Assembly (NCBI RefSeq): GCF_003594875.1
Contig: NZ_QZEY01000006.1
Location: 124,001 to 188,000, forward strand
Direction: 5' to 3'
Origin: Bailinhaonella thermotolerans
GTDB taxonomy: Bacteria > Actinomycetota > Actinomycetes > Streptosporangiales > Streptosporangiaceae
Length of the DNA: 64,000 nt
Made by a program: the position numbers and the translations under genes. Numbering within the stretch: position 1 is the stretch's first letter; each line of letters begins with the position of its first letter. Below the pieces are notes generated by a model that searched no databases, was not told where the DNA came from, and saw nothing but the letters and a program-made list of their open reading frames with translations. Positions 16,938 through 26,012 of the stretch are shown here, piece by piece.

Positions 16938-19826
16938 GTGACGGCACTCGTCGCCGCGCTCTTCGTCGTGGCGCTCGCCGCACCCTGGGTCGTGCGGTCC
17001 ATCGGGCGGAACGCCTTCGTGCTGTTGTCCGTGCCGCTGTTCGCCGCGCTCTGCTGGCTGCTCGCGACCCGGCGCGGGCTCGACCTGATCCACTGGGTGC
17101 CGTCGTACAACCTGAACCTGGCCTTCCGGCTGGACGCGCTGTCGCTGCTGATGGCGGCCCTGGTCACCGGGGTCGGCGGGCTGGTGGTGCTGTACTGCTC
17201 GCGGTACTTCGAGGCGGGCGAGGAGGGCCTGCCGAGGTTCGCCGGGTACTTCCTGGCGTTCGCGGCGTCGATGCTCGGGCTGGTGCTCGCCGACGACCTG
17301 GTGCTGCTCTACGTCTTCTGGGAGCTGACCACGGTCTTCTCGTACCTGCTGATCGGGCAGGACGGGGGGCGGCTCGAGGCCCGGCGCTCGGCGCTCCAGG
17401 CCCTGCTCGTGACCACGTTCGGCGGCCTGGTCATGCTGCTCGGGCTGGTCATGCTGAGCACGGTCGCCGAGACGTGGCGGCTCTCGGTGATCGTGACCCA
17501 GCCGCCGCGCGGGCCCGAGGTGACCGCCGCGCTGGTGCTCATCCTCGTGGGGGCGCTGTCGAAGTCGGCGATCCTGCCGTTCAGCGTGTGGCTGCCGTCG
17601 GCCATGACCGCGCCCACCCCGGTCAGCGCGTACCTGCACGCCGCGGCGATGGTCAAGGCCGGGGTCTACCTGGTCGCGCGGCTGTCCCCGGCGTTCCACG
17701 ACGTGGCCGCCTGGCGCGTCACGGCGATGGCGCTCGGCGCGCTCACGATGGTGCTGGCCGGGTGGCGGGCGCTGCGGGAGACCGACCTGAAGCTGGTGCT
17801 GGCGTACGGGACGGTGAGCCAGCTCGGGTTCCTGACCACGCTGGTGGCCACCGGCACCCGGGAGGCGGCGCTGGCGGGCGTCGCGCTGCTGCTCGCGCAC
17901 GCGCTGTTCAAGTCCACGCTGTTCCTGGTCACCGGGATCATCGACCACGCCACCGGGACCCGCGACCTGCGGAGGCTGACGGGGCTGCGGCGCGAGCTGC
18001 CGGTGCCGTTCTGGGCCTCCGTGCTCGCCGCGGCCTCGATGGCCGGGCTGCCGCCGCTGCTGGGCTTCGTCGCCAAGGAGGCGGCGTTCACCGCCTACAC
18101 CCACGACGGCACGACGGCCACGGTGACCCTCGCGGCGCTGGTGGCCGGGTCGGTGCTCACGTTCGCCTACAGCGCCCGCTACCTGTGGGGGGCGTTCGCG
18201 CCCAAGCCGGGGGCCGAGCCGCGCGAGGTCCACCGCCCCGGCCCGCTGTTCCTCGCCGCGCCCGTGGTCCTGTCCCTGGCCGGGCTCGTCGCCGGGCTGG
18301 TGGCGGGCCCGCTGAACGCGGCGCTCACGCCGTACGCCCGGACCTTCCCCGAGGGCGACCGGCCGGTGGAGGGGCTGGCGCTGTGGCACGGCGTGGGCGT
18401 CCCGCTCGCGCTGACGCTGCTCGTGATCGCCGCCGGGACGGGGCTGTTCCTGGCGCGGGAGCCGGTGGCCCGGCTGGGGGCGCGGCTCGCGCTCGCGGAC
18501 GGGCAGGAGGTGTACCGCGACCTGCTGTACCGGGTGGACCGGGCCGCCCTCCAGATCACCGGGTACACCCAGCGCGGCTCACTCCCGTCGTACCTCGGCG
18601 TCATCCTGGTCACCGCGATCGTGCTCGTCACCGGCGCGCTGCTGCTGGGCTCGCCGTGGCCGCCGGCGATCGCGCACGTGTGGGACGCCCCGGCCCAGCT
18701 CGTGCCCGCGGGCTTCGTGATCGTCGGGGCGGCGCTGGCGCTGCGGGCCCGGCGGCGGCTCACCACCGTCGTGCTCGTCGGCGTCACCGGGTACGGCACG
18801 GCGATGCTGTTCGTGCTCCACGGGGCGCCGGACCTGGCGCTGACGCAGTTCCTCGTCGAGACCCTCAGCCTGGTGATCTTCATCCTGGTGCTGCGGCGGC
18901 TGCCGGTTCACTTCACCGAGAAGCTCTCGCCCGTGCGCCGCGTGACCCACTCGGTGATCGCGGTGGCGGTCGGGGTGGTGGTGGTCGTGGTGGGCGTGCT
19001 CGCGACCGGGGCGCGGTCGCTGCCCCCGGTCTCGGTGGTGTTCCCCAAGACCGTGGCCGACCTGCATGAGCACAACATCATCAGTGCCCTGATCGTCGAG
19101 ATCCGGTCGTGGGACACGCTGGGCGAGAGCGCGGTGCTGGGCATCGCGGCGGCCGGGCTCACCAGCCTGATCTTCCTGCGGCACCGCGCGCCGCGGCACC
19201 TGCCCGACCCGGCCGCCGAGACCTCGCCGCGGAACGTGTGGGCCTGGTCCCCGGAGGGCGACGAGGAGGAGCCGCCGCCGGAGTGGAGCCAGGCCAAGGC
19301 CGACCGGCCCGAGCGGCCGTGGCTGCGGGGCAGCGAGACCCTGGCCGACGAGCGGCGCTCCCTGATCTTCGAGGTGGTCGCCCGGCTGGTGTTCCCCCCG
19401 ATCATCCTGCTCTCGCTGTACCTGCTGTTCAGTGCCGGGAGCAGCCCCGGCGGGGGCTTCGCGGCGGCGATCGTGGCGGGCTTCGGGCTGGTCATCCGGT
19501 ATCTGGCGGGCGGGCGGTACGAGCTGTCGGAGGCGGCCCCGGTCGGCCCCGGGCTGCTGATCGGCCTGGGCCTGGCCCTGTCCTGCCTGACCGGCCTGGC
19601 CGGGCTGCTGTTCGGCGGGTCCGTGCTGACCCTGGGCGTGTGGGAGGGGGCCGTCCCGCTGCTGGGCAAGGTGCACCTGTCGTCCTCGCTGTTCTTCGAC
19701 CTCGGCGTCTACCTGCTGGTGACCGGGCTCGTCCTGGACATCCTGCGCAGCCTGGGCGCGGGCATCGACGGGCAGGTCGAGCGCGAGGCCCGGCCCGGGG
19801 AACGCCGCGAGGAGACGGTCGTATGA
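16938..19826 (+). CDS. mrpA: Mrp Na+/H+ antiporter subunit A (with MrpB domain)
   Basis: 962 residues, GTG start after GGGGGGAAGGTGA. Subunit A of the multisubunit monovalent cation/proton antiporter, homologous to complex I NuoL. The N-terminal ~500 residues contain the proton-conducting module (LVLLYVFWELTTVFSYLLIG with the key Glu, SKSAILPFSVWLPSAMTAPT with the key Lys), a middle DUF4040-like part, and from about residue 805 a fused MrpB domain (PPIILLSLYLLFSAGSSPGG). This explains why no separate mrpB exists. Its stop overlaps mrpC as ATGA. The complex exports Na+ and supports pH homeostasis at the plasma membrane. Confidence 0.97.
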   Translation: MTALVAALFVVALAAPWVVRSIGRNAFVLLSVPLFAALCWLLATRRGLDLIHWVPSYNLNLAFRLDALSLLMAALVTGVGGLVVLYCSRYFEAGEEGLPRFAGYFLAFAASMLGLVLADDLVLLYVFWELTTVFSYLLIGQDGGRLEARRSALQALLVTTFGGLVMLLGLVMLSTVAETWRLSVIVTQPPRGPEVTAALVLILVGALSKSAILPFSVWLPSAMTAPTPVSAYLHAAAMVKAGVYLVARLSPAFHDVAAWRVTAMALGALTMVLAGWRALRETDLKLVLAYGTVSQLGFLTTLVATGTREAALAGVALLLAHALFKSTLFLVTGIIDHATGTRDLRRLTGLRRELPVPFWASVLAAASMAGLPPLLGFVAKEAAFTAYTHDGTTATVTLAALVAGSVLTFAYSARYLWGAFAPKPGAEPREVHRPGPLFLAAPVVLSLAGLVAGLVAGPLNAALTPYARTFPEGDRPVEGLALWHGVGVPLALTLLVIAAGTGLFLAREPVARLGARLALADGQEVYRDLLYRVDRAALQITGYTQRGSLPSYLGVILVTAIVLVTGALLLGSPWPPAIAHVWDAPAQLVPAGFVIVGAALALRARRRLTTVVLVGVTGYGTAMLFVLHGAPDLALTQFLVETLSLVIFILVLRRLPVHFTEKLSPVRRVTHSVIAVAVGVVVVVVGVLATGARSLPPVSVVFPKTVADLHEHNIISALIVEIRSWDTLGESAVLGIAAAGLTSLIFLRHRAPRHLPDPAAETSPRNVWAWSPEGDEEEPPPEWSQAKADRPERPWLRGSETLADERRSLIFEVVARLVFPPIILLSLYLLFSAGSSPGGGFAAAIVAGFGLVIRYLAGGRYELSEAAPVGPGLLIGLGLALSCLTGLAGLLFGGSVLTLGVWEGAVPLLGKVHLSSSLFFDLGVYLLVTGLVLDILRSLGAGIDGQVEREARPGERREETVV

Positions 19827-20629
19827 CGACCTCCCTCGTGCTGCTCGTGACCGCCGGGGTGCTGGCCGCCGCCGGGGTGCACCTGATCCTGGACCGGATC
19901 CTGACCCGGGTGATCATGGGCATGGTGATCCTGGGCAACGCCGGGAACCTGCTGCTCCTGGCCGCGGGCGGGCCCGGCGGGGGCGCGCCCGTGCTGGGGG
20001 TGACACCGCCGGACCGGATGTCCGACCCGCTCCCCCAGGCCATGATCCTCACCGCCATCGTGATCACGATGGGCATGACCTCGTTCCTGCTGGCAATGGC
20101 GTACCGGGGCTGGCAGCTCTTCGGGGACGACGAGGTGCCCGACGACGTCGAGGACCGGCGCATCGTCACCAGGACCGAGCGCGCGGAGGTCCGCGAGCTG
20201 CTGCGCGAGGAACGCGAGCGGTTCCGGCGGCGGTCGGCGGAACGGCGCGAGGGCCTGCGGCGGCGTTTCGAGGAGGTGCGCGCCGAGGAGCGCGAACGGC
20301 GGGCGGAGCTGGAGCGGCTGCTCGCCGAGGCCCGCGAGCGCGTGGAGCGCGTCGAGGCGGCGCCCTCGGACGACCCGGAGACCCGCGAGAGCGCGGAGCG
20401 GGACCGGCTGGAGGCCCTGTCGGAGTACGCCCGCCACGAGCGCCGGATCGCCGCCGCCGAGCGCGACCTGCGCGACAAGATGCGCTGGCAGCGCCGCCGG
20501 GAGCGGGAGGCGCGCCGGGCCATGTTCTGGGAGTGGCGCGCGGCCCGGCGCGAGCTGCGCAGGCACATCCGGGAGTCGCGCGTCCACCAGGCGCGGGCCG
20601 AGGACGTCGAGGACGAGGAGGAGCTGTGA
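19823..20629 (+). CDS. mrpC: Mrp antiporter subunit C with long charged C-terminal tail
   Basis: 268 residues. Residues 1-100 are a normal three-helix MrpC/NuoK-like subunit (ITMGMTSFLLAMAYRGWQLF at its end). Residues ~101-268 form an unusual cytoplasmic extension extremely rich in Arg and Glu (REERERFRRRSAERREGLRR, EARERVERVEAAP, RQRRRERE-like runs) that should be a long coiled coil. MrpC is normally about 110-170 residues, so roughly 100 or more residues are extra. Both ends overlap neighbours (ATGA with mrpA, GTGA with mrpD), so the tail is not an annotation error. Role of the tail unknown. Confidence 0.95.
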   Translation: MTTSLVLLVTAGVLAAAGVHLILDRILTRVIMGMVILGNAGNLLLLAAGGPGGGAPVLGVTPPDRMSDPLPQAMILTAIVITMGMTSFLLAMAYRGWQLFGDDEVPDDVEDRRIVTRTERAEVRELLREERERFRRRSAERREGLRRRFEEVRAEERERRAELERLLAEARERVERVEAAPSDDPETRESAERDRLEALSEYARHERRIAAAERDLRDKMRWQRRREREARRAMFWEWRAARRELRRHIRESRVHQARAEDVEDEEEL

Positions 20630-22239
20630 AGGTCGAGTACCTGATCCCGCTCCCCGTGGTGCTGCCGCTGCTCGCCGCCGGGGTGAAGTTCATCATCGGG
20701 CCGCGCGGCAACCGGCTGCAGGGGCTGATCAGCGTCGTCGTGACCATCGTCACGCTCCTCACCGAGATCGCCCTGCTCTTCGCCGCGGACGACCGCGACG
20801 GGCCGCTGGTCCTCACGCTCGGCGGGTTCTCCCCGGGCGTCGGCATCACCATGGTCGCCGACCGGCTGTCGGCGATGATGCTGGTCATCACGTCCACGGT
20901 GGTGCTGTGCATCCTGATCTACTCGATCGGCCAGGGCGCGGTGGACCAGGGCGCGTCCGGCCCGCTGACCGTCTACCACCCGACGTTCCTGATCCTGGTC
21001 GCCGGCGTCTCCGACGCGTTCCTCGCCGGGGACCTGTTCAACATGTTCGTCGGCTTCGAGATCCTGCTCGTCGCCAGCTACGTGCTGATCACCATGGGCG
21101 GCACCGGCCCGCGCATCCGGTCGGGCGCGACGTACGTGATCGTGGGCATGCTGTCGTCGCTGTCGTTCCTGGTCTCCGTGGCGATGATCTACGCGGCGAC
21201 GGGCACGGTGAACATGGCGCAGCTCGCCGTGCGGATCGCGCTGCTGCCGCCCGACGTCGCGCTGGTCCTCCACGTCATGCTGATCACGGCGTTCGCGGTC
21301 AAGGCGGCGGTGTTCCCGCTGTCGATGTGGCTGCCGGACTCCTACCCGACCGCCCCGGCCCCGGTGACCGCCGCGTTCGCCGGGCTGCTCACCAAGGTCG
21401 GCGTGTACGCGATCATCCGCGCGCAGACCCTGCTGTTCCCCGGGGACCGGCTCGGCCTGCTGCTCATGGTCGGCGCGTTCCTCACGATGATCGTCGGCAT
21501 CCTCGGCGCGATCGTGCAGGCCGACCTCCGCCGCATGCTGTCGTTCACGCTGGTCAGCCACATCGGCTACATGATCTTCGGGGTCGCCCTCGGGACCGTG
21601 GACGGCATGTCCGGCGCGATCTTCTACGCGTTCCACCACATCACCGTGCAGGCCACGCTCTTCCTGGTGACCGGGCTCATCGAGCGCCGCGGCGGCAGCA
21701 CCAACCTCGGCAGGCTGGGCGGCCTGGCGCGGGTGTCGCCGCTGATCGGGGTGGTGTACCTGGTCCCGGCGCTCAATCTGGCCGGCATCCCGCCCATGTC
21801 GGGGTTCCTCGGCAAGCTGGGACTGCTCCAGGCGGGCGCGATCATGGGCACCCCCGCGGCGTACGTCCTGCTGGGCGCGGCCATCGCGACCAGCCTGCTC
21901 ACCCTGTACGCCGTGAGCCGGGCGTGGGGGGCGGCGTTCTGGCGCAGGCCCCGGGGGCCGGTCGCGGAGCCGGGCACGGTGGTCTCCTCGCCCGGGCCCG
22001 AGGAGCACGCGGCGCGGAGCCCGGAGCTGCGCACCGACACCACCGGGCTGGGCGAGAGCTCGGTGACGGCCGCGCGGTTCCCCCGGCTGATGCTCGGCTC
22101 CACGATCGCGCTGGTCGTGATGAGCCTGGCGTTCACCCCGTTCGCCGGCCCGCTCATCGCCTACGCCGACCGCGCCGCCACCGAGTCGCTCCGGCAGGAC
22201 GCCTACATCCACGCCGTGTTCCCGGGGATCGGCCGGTGA
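20626..22239 (+). CDS. mrpD: Mrp antiporter subunit D
   Basis: 537 residues, homologous to NuoM/N. Signature segments include GDLFNMFVGFEILLVASYVL (conserved Glu in helix 5), FAVKAAVFPLSMWLPDSYPT (conserved Lys) and ADLRRMLSFTLVSHIGYMIF. A hydrophilic loop at about 440-485 (GTVVSSPGPEEHAARSPELR) separates the last two helices and is longer than usual. It forms the second proton/cation channel of the Mrp complex with subunit A. GTG 20626 overlaps the mrpC stop; the stop overlaps mrpE, so the operon is translationally coupled. Confidence 0.97.
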   Translation: MKVEYLIPLPVVLPLLAAGVKFIIGPRGNRLQGLISVVVTIVTLLTEIALLFAADDRDGPLVLTLGGFSPGVGITMVADRLSAMMLVITSTVVLCILIYSIGQGAVDQGASGPLTVYHPTFLILVAGVSDAFLAGDLFNMFVGFEILLVASYVLITMGGTGPRIRSGATYVIVGMLSSLSFLVSVAMIYAATGTVNMAQLAVRIALLPPDVALVLHVMLITAFAVKAAVFPLSMWLPDSYPTAPAPVTAAFAGLLTKVGVYAIIRAQTLLFPGDRLGLLLMVGAFLTMIVGILGAIVQADLRRMLSFTLVSHIGYMIFGVALGTVDGMSGAIFYAFHHITVQATLFLVTGLIERRGGSTNLGRLGGLARVSPLIGVVYLVPALNLAGIPPMSGFLGKLGLLQAGAIMGTPAAYVLLGAAIATSLLTLYAVSRAWGAAFWRRPRGPVAEPGTVVSSPGPEEHAARSPELRTDTTGLGESSVTAARFPRLMLGSTIALVVMSLAFTPFAGPLIAYADRAATESLRQDAYIHAVFPGIGR

Positions 22240-22772
22240 GCGGGCGCACGCGGCGCGGCACGATGACGCCCGGGTTCACCCTGGGCATGGTCATCATCTG
22301 GGTGCTGCTCTGGGGCGACCTCAGCGTCGCGAACGTGCTCGCGGGCACGGCGCTCGTCGTCCTCATGGCCCTGCTGTTCCCCCAGCCCCCGCCCGAGCGG
22401 GGCCAGCACCTGCGCCCGCTGGCCTGCCTGCGCTTCCTCGGCCGGTTCGCCGTCGAGCTGGTCCAGGCGAGCGCCCAGGTCACCCGCGCGATCTTCCGCT
22501 TCGGCCGGGAGCCGTCCTGCGCGGTGGTCGCCGTGGACCTGCGCAGCCGCTCGGACCTGATGCTGACCCTGATCGCGCTCGCGCTGTCGCTGGTGCCCGG
22601 CAGCGTGATCATCGAGGTGCGCCGCGCCACCGGCACCCTGTACGTGCACTCGCTCGACGTGTCGGACCAGGAGGGCATCGAACGCGTCCGCCGCCAGGTG
22701 CGCGACCTGGAGCGGCGTCTCGTCCGCGCCGTCGGCTCCACCAGCGATCTCCGGAGGGTCGAACGCTCGTGA
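22236..22772 (+). CDS. mrpE: Mrp antiporter subunit E
   Basis: 178 residues: two or three N-terminal hydrophobic segments (FTLGMVIIWVLLWGDLSVAN) followed by the conserved cytoplasmic domain with LTLIALALSLVPGSVIIEVR and LYVHSLDVSDQEGIERVRRQ. MrpE has no complex I counterpart and is needed for assembly or stability of the antiporter. The GTG start overlaps the mrpD stop by four bases; a downstream ATG at 22263 is the alternative. Confidence 0.95.
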   Translation: MSGRTRRGTMTPGFTLGMVIIWVLLWGDLSVANVLAGTALVVLMALLFPQPPPERGQHLRPLACLRFLGRFAVELVQASAQVTRAIFRFGREPSCAVVAVDLRSRSDLMLTLIALALSLVPGSVIIEVRRATGTLYVHSLDVSDQEGIERVRRQVRDLERRLVRAVGSTSDLRRVERS

Positions 22773-23038
22773 CCGTCTTCTACGCCGTCGCCGTGCTCCT
22801 GCTCACCGCCGCCGCGACCATGGCCGTCGCCCGGCTGGCGCGCGGCCCGTCCATGCTCGACCGCGCCGTCGCCCTCGACGCCATGGTCGCCGTGGTCATG
22901 GCCGCCGTCAGCGTGGAGGCCGCGGTGGGCCGCCACGACACCACGCTCCCCACCCTCATCGTGCTGTCCGTCCTGGGCTTCACCAGCTCCGTCACGGTCG
23001 CCCGGTTCGCCTCCCGCCCCGACAGGAACGCCACGTGA
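22769..23038 (+). CDS. mrpF: Mrp antiporter subunit F
   Basis: 89 residues with three transmembrane helices and the subunit F pattern ARLARGPSMLDRAVALDAMV. Overlaps mrpE and mrpG by four bases each. Together with G it sits at the periphery of the Mrp complex and is proposed to contribute to the cation path. Confidence 0.95.
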   Translation: MTVFYAVAVLLLTAAATMAVARLARGPSMLDRAVALDAMVAVVMAAVSVEAAVGRHDTTLPTLIVLSVLGFTSSVTVARFASRPDRNAT

Positions 23039-23391
23039 CCGGCGCCCTCGACGCCGCGGCCGGAGTCTGCCTCGTCCTCGGATCCCTGCTCAGCCTCATC
23101 GCGGGCGTGGGCCTGCTCCGCTTCCCCGACACCCTCACCCGCATGCACGCCGCCGCCAAGCCCCAGGTCCTCGGCCTCCTCCTCGTCCTCGTCGGCCTCG
23201 GCCTGCGCCTGCGCGACCCCGCCGACATCTGCATGCTCGTCCTCATAGCCGCCTTCCAGCTCCTCACCGTCCCCGTCGCCGCCCACATGGCCGGCCGCGC
23301 CGCCTACCGCACCCGCAGGATCCGCCGCGACCTCCTCATCTCCGACGACCTGGCCGGCACCCAACCCCCCCAGAACAAACCCGGCCTCTGA
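23035..23391 (+). CDS. mrpG: Mrp antiporter subunit G
   Basis: 118 residues with three transmembrane helices and the hallmark GLLRFPDTLTRMHAAAKPQV of MrpG/PhaG. It completes the six-gene operon A(B)-C-D-E-F-G. The C-terminal ~25 residues are hydrophilic. No clear terminator hairpin follows immediately; the over-represented palindrome GCCGTACGGC lies 20 bp after the stop. Confidence 0.95.
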   Translation: MTGALDAAAGVCLVLGSLLSLIAGVGLLRFPDTLTRMHAAAKPQVLGLLLVLVGLGLRLRDPADICMLVLIAAFQLLTVPVAAHMAGRAAYRTRRIRRDLLISDDLAGTQPPQNKPGL

Positions 23392-23493
23392 CCGGGCCCG
23401 GCGGCCGTGTGCCGTACGGCCCGAGCCTCCGCGTCCCCGCCCGGACGGCATGACCCGCCGTCGGGCGCGTGCGTGGCCCGCGGGATCCGGGGC

Positions 23494-23570
23494 GTACGGA
23501 TCCGAGGGCGTACGGATCCGAGGGCGTACGGATCCGAGGGCGTACGGGATCCGGGGCCTGCGGGATCCGG
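23494..23570. repeat. 16-bp repeats containing GGATCC
   Basis: Three exact copies of GTACGGATCCGAGGGC (23494-23541) followed by degenerate copies to about 23570, in the leader of the next gene. The spacing is 16 bp, like the larger array at 16342, but the sequence is unrelated. Confidence 0.85.
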
Positions 23571-23617
23571 GGCGTATGGGATTCCTCGGGGGAAGCGGGG
23601 CGATTAGGATTCCGGGC

Positions 23618-24283
23618 GTGGGAGGGGACGCGGTCGGGGGCTTCGTGCGCGAGCTGGACGAGGTCCTGTACGGGCCTCGGCGGGTGCGGCGGGACTTCGT
23701 GGCCGAGGTGCGCGACGGGCTGGAGGACGCGGCGGAGGCGCTGGTCGCCGAGGGGATGCCGGAGGCGGAGGCCCGGCGCCAGGCGGTGGCCGAGTTCGGC
23801 GGCGTGGGTGAGGTCGCGGCAGGGTTCCAGGCGGAGCTGACGGCGGCGCAGGGCCGGTGGACGGCGCTCGTGCAGTTCTTCGCGCTGGTGGGCAGCGTGC
23901 TGATGTGGTGGGGGGTCTGGCGGGTCTTCCCCGGCGGGGGCGGGGCCGGCTGGGACGACGGGGCCGAGTGGGCGCACCCGCTCGCGCGGGCCCTGGACTA
24001 CCTGCAGGCGGGCGTGGCGCTGGCGTCGGTGGCCGCGGCGTACGCGTTCCGGCGGGGCGGGCCCGCGCGCACCCGCGTGGTGACGCGGGCGGTCGGGATT
24101 CTGGCCATCGTGCAGGTCCCGGTGATCTACCTGCTGTCGGCGGCGCTCTCGGCGGGCGTCGCCCCGGCCCCGAGCACGCCGGCGACGATCGCCTCAGGTG
24201 TGAGCGCCGCCCTGAGCGCCTGGGCCGTCCTCAGCGGTGTGCGCTGCGTGCGCGCCGCCCGGAAGGCCGCCGCCTACGCCTGA
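23618..24283 (+). CDS. Small membrane protein with permease-prefix-like N-terminus
   Basis: 221 residues from GTG 23618. The N-terminal ~75 residues (YGPRRVRRDFVAEVRDGLED, MPEAEARRQAVAEFGG) match the helical permease-prefix domain often found on bacterial ABC permeases and in PadR-linked proteins. Four transmembrane segments follow. Such proteins are commonly encoded next to PadR regulators and are sometimes called HAAS-domain proteins; here padR is the next gene downstream, convergent. The biochemical role is unknown; a membrane partner or signalling module is plausible. Confidence 0.8.
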   Translation: MGGDAVGGFVRELDEVLYGPRRVRRDFVAEVRDGLEDAAEALVAEGMPEAEARRQAVAEFGGVGEVAAGFQAELTAAQGRWTALVQFFALVGSVLMWWGVWRVFPGGGGAGWDDGAEWAHPLARALDYLQAGVALASVAAAYAFRRGGPARTRVVTRAVGILAIVQVPVIYLLSAALSAGVAPAPSTPATIASGVSAALSAWAVLSGVRCVRAARKAAAYA

Positions 24284-24394
24284 CCGCTTCCTCGCGCCTG
24301 ACCGTCTCTCACGCGTGACCACCTCTCACGCGTGACCGCCCCTGACGCCTGACCGTCCTTCCGTCCCAGGACGTCCTCCGTACCAGGGCGTGCC

Positions 24395-24754
24395 TCACGC
24401 CGGGCCGGACTTGGTCTCGGGGTCCAGGACGCTGCCGATGGCCGAGGTGAAGTCGCGCCAGGCGGCGCGTTCCCCGGCCAGGGCCTTGGCGCCCGCCTGG
24501 GTGAGGCGGTAGGTGCGGCGCTTGCGGCCGCCCACGACGGCCCACTCGCCGGCCAGGTGGCCCGCGCGTTCGAGCCGGCGCAGGGCCGGATAGACCGTGC
24601 CCGTGGGGACGGTCAGCGCTCCCCCGCTCCGTTGCTGGAGCGCCTCGATGATGGCGTAGCCGTGCAGGGGCTCGGCCTCCAGCACGGCGAGTATCAGCGC
24701 GTCCATGTGCCCACGCAGGGAATCCGCGTTCACACCGAATGAGTCTAGAGACAC
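24395..24754 (-). CDS. PadR-family transcriptional regulator
   Basis: 119 residues from GTG 24754 (a shorter form from GTG 24733 is possible). The winged-helix PadR domain is clear: LRGHMDALILAVLEAEPLHG, TGTVYPALRRLERAGHLAGE and RKRRTYRLTQAGAKALAGER. PadR proteins are repressors released by ligands or redox changes. It is divergent from cydAB with a 36-bp palindrome between them, so it is a strong candidate for controlling both itself and cytochrome bd (inference). It is convergent with the HAAS-like membrane protein gene. Confidence 0.93.
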   Translation of the reverse strand: MSLDSFGVNADSLRGHMDALILAVLEAEPLHGYAIIEALQQRSGGALTVPTGTVYPALRRLERAGHLAGEWAVVGGRKRRTYRLTQAGAKALAGERAAWRDFTSAIGSVLDPETKSGPA

Positions 24755-24772
24755 CGGCCACCCTCGCTCTCC

Positions 24773-24808
24773 ATACGTAGACAACCTACATGTAGAGTGT
24801 CTACGTAT
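24773..24808. promoter_or_regulatory. 36-bp palindromic operator between padR and cydA
   Basis: Outer arms ATACGTAGACA (24773-24783) and its exact complement at 24798-24808 share a centre with the inner palindrome CTACATGTAG (24786-24795). Only two positions per half-site do not pair. On either strand TAGACA and TACGTA form a -35/-10-like pair with an 18-bp spacer, so an occupied operator would cover both divergent promoters. The ends lie 19 bp from the padR start and 22 bp from cydA. Confidence 0.8.
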
Positions 24809-24830
24809 CCAGCCTGACGAGGAGACGCGG

Positions 24831-26012
24831 ATGGACGCACTTGAGCTGTCCCGGCTGCAGTTCGCCCTGACCACGAGCCTGCACTTCCTGTTCGTGGTGC
24901 TCACCCTGGGCCTGGCGCCGCTGGTCGCGATCATGCAGACCCGGGCGCACTTCGGCCGCGAACCGGTCCTGGAGCGCATGACCCGTTTCTGGGGCCAGAT
25001 CTACGTGATCAACTACGCCCTCGGGATCTTCACCGGCCTGGTGATGGAGTTCCAGTTCGGGATGAACTGGAGTGGCCTGTCGCACTTCGCCGGCGAGGTG
25101 TTCGGGGCGCCGCTGGCCCTGGAGACGCTCGTGGCGTTCTTCCTGGAGTCCACGTTCCTCGGCCTGTGGATCTTCGGCTGGAACCGGATCCCGCGCGGGC
25201 TCCACCTGACGCTGATCTGGCTCGTCACCCTCACGGCGTACGCCAGCGCCTTCTGGATCATGGTGGCGAACTCGTTCCTCCAGAACCCCGTCGGCAGCGT
25301 CCTCGCCGGCGACCGCCTCAAGCTCGTGGACTTCGGCGCCCTGCTGACCAACCCCAACCTCGGCATGGCCCTCGGCCACGTCATCGGCGCGAGCATGTGG
25401 GCGGCGAGCTTCGTGATCATCGGCGTCAGCGCGTACCACTTCCTCAGGCGCACCCCCGACCCGGAGTTCTTCGTGCGCTCGACCCGCCTGGCGGCGACGG
25501 TCGCGATCCTCGGCGGCGGCGTCGTGGTCGGCTTCGGCTACGCCCAGTTCGGCGTCGTCGGCGGCACCCAGCCCGGCAAGTTCGACACGGTCGGGGACCA
25601 CCTCAGTCTCATGATGGCGCTCGGCAACCTGCTCGCCCTGGTGTCCACCTTCGTGCTGCCGTTCATGCTGTTCGGCCGCTGGTACGCCCGCCGGCGGCTG
25701 TTCCTGCGCTTCCTGATCCTGCTGGTCCCGCTGCCGTTCGCCGCCTCCATCCTCGGCTGGCTCGTCCGCGAGATCGGCCGCCAGCCCTGGCTCGTGTACG
25801 GCCGGCTCACGGTCGCCGACGCCGTCTCCCCCGGCGTGACCCGGGAGATGGTCCTCGTCTCCCTGGTCGGCTTCACCGCCGTCCTCGGCCTGCTCGCCCT
25901 GATCGACTGGTTCCTGATCATGCGCGCCGTACGGCGGGGCCCCGGCGACGTCGCCCTCGGCGCTCCCCCGCCCGCCGAGGCCGACCGCCGCGCCCCCGCC
26001 CTGACCTTCTGA
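24831..26012 (+). CDS. cydA: Cytochrome bd quinol oxidase subunit I
   Basis: 393 residues from ATG 24831, preceded by GAGGAG. Oxidises quinol and reduces O2 to water at high affinity; integral membrane. Visible: His18 in TSLHFLFV (heme ligand), GHVIGASMWAASFV (second heme region), FDTVGDHLSLMMALGN, and the quinol-site motif GRQPW. The protein lacks the long Q-loop insertion of E. coli CydA (about 520 residues), so it is the short-Q-loop class. The C-terminal ~30 residues are low-complexity (GAPPPAEADRRAPA). It lies upstream of cydB; cydC and cydD are not in the window. Confidence 0.96.
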   Translation: MDALELSRLQFALTTSLHFLFVVLTLGLAPLVAIMQTRAHFGREPVLERMTRFWGQIYVINYALGIFTGLVMEFQFGMNWSGLSHFAGEVFGAPLALETLVAFFLESTFLGLWIFGWNRIPRGLHLTLIWLVTLTAYASAFWIMVANSFLQNPVGSVLAGDRLKLVDFGALLTNPNLGMALGHVIGASMWAASFVIIGVSAYHFLRRTPDPEFFVRSTRLAATVAILGGGVVVGFGYAQFGVVGGTQPGKFDTVGDHLSLMMALGNLLALVSTFVLPFMLFGRWYARRRLFLRFLILLVPLPFAASILGWLVREIGRQPWLVYGRLTVADAVSPGVTREMVLVSLVGFTAVLGLLALIDWFLIMRAVRRGPGDVALGAPPPAEADRRAPALTF

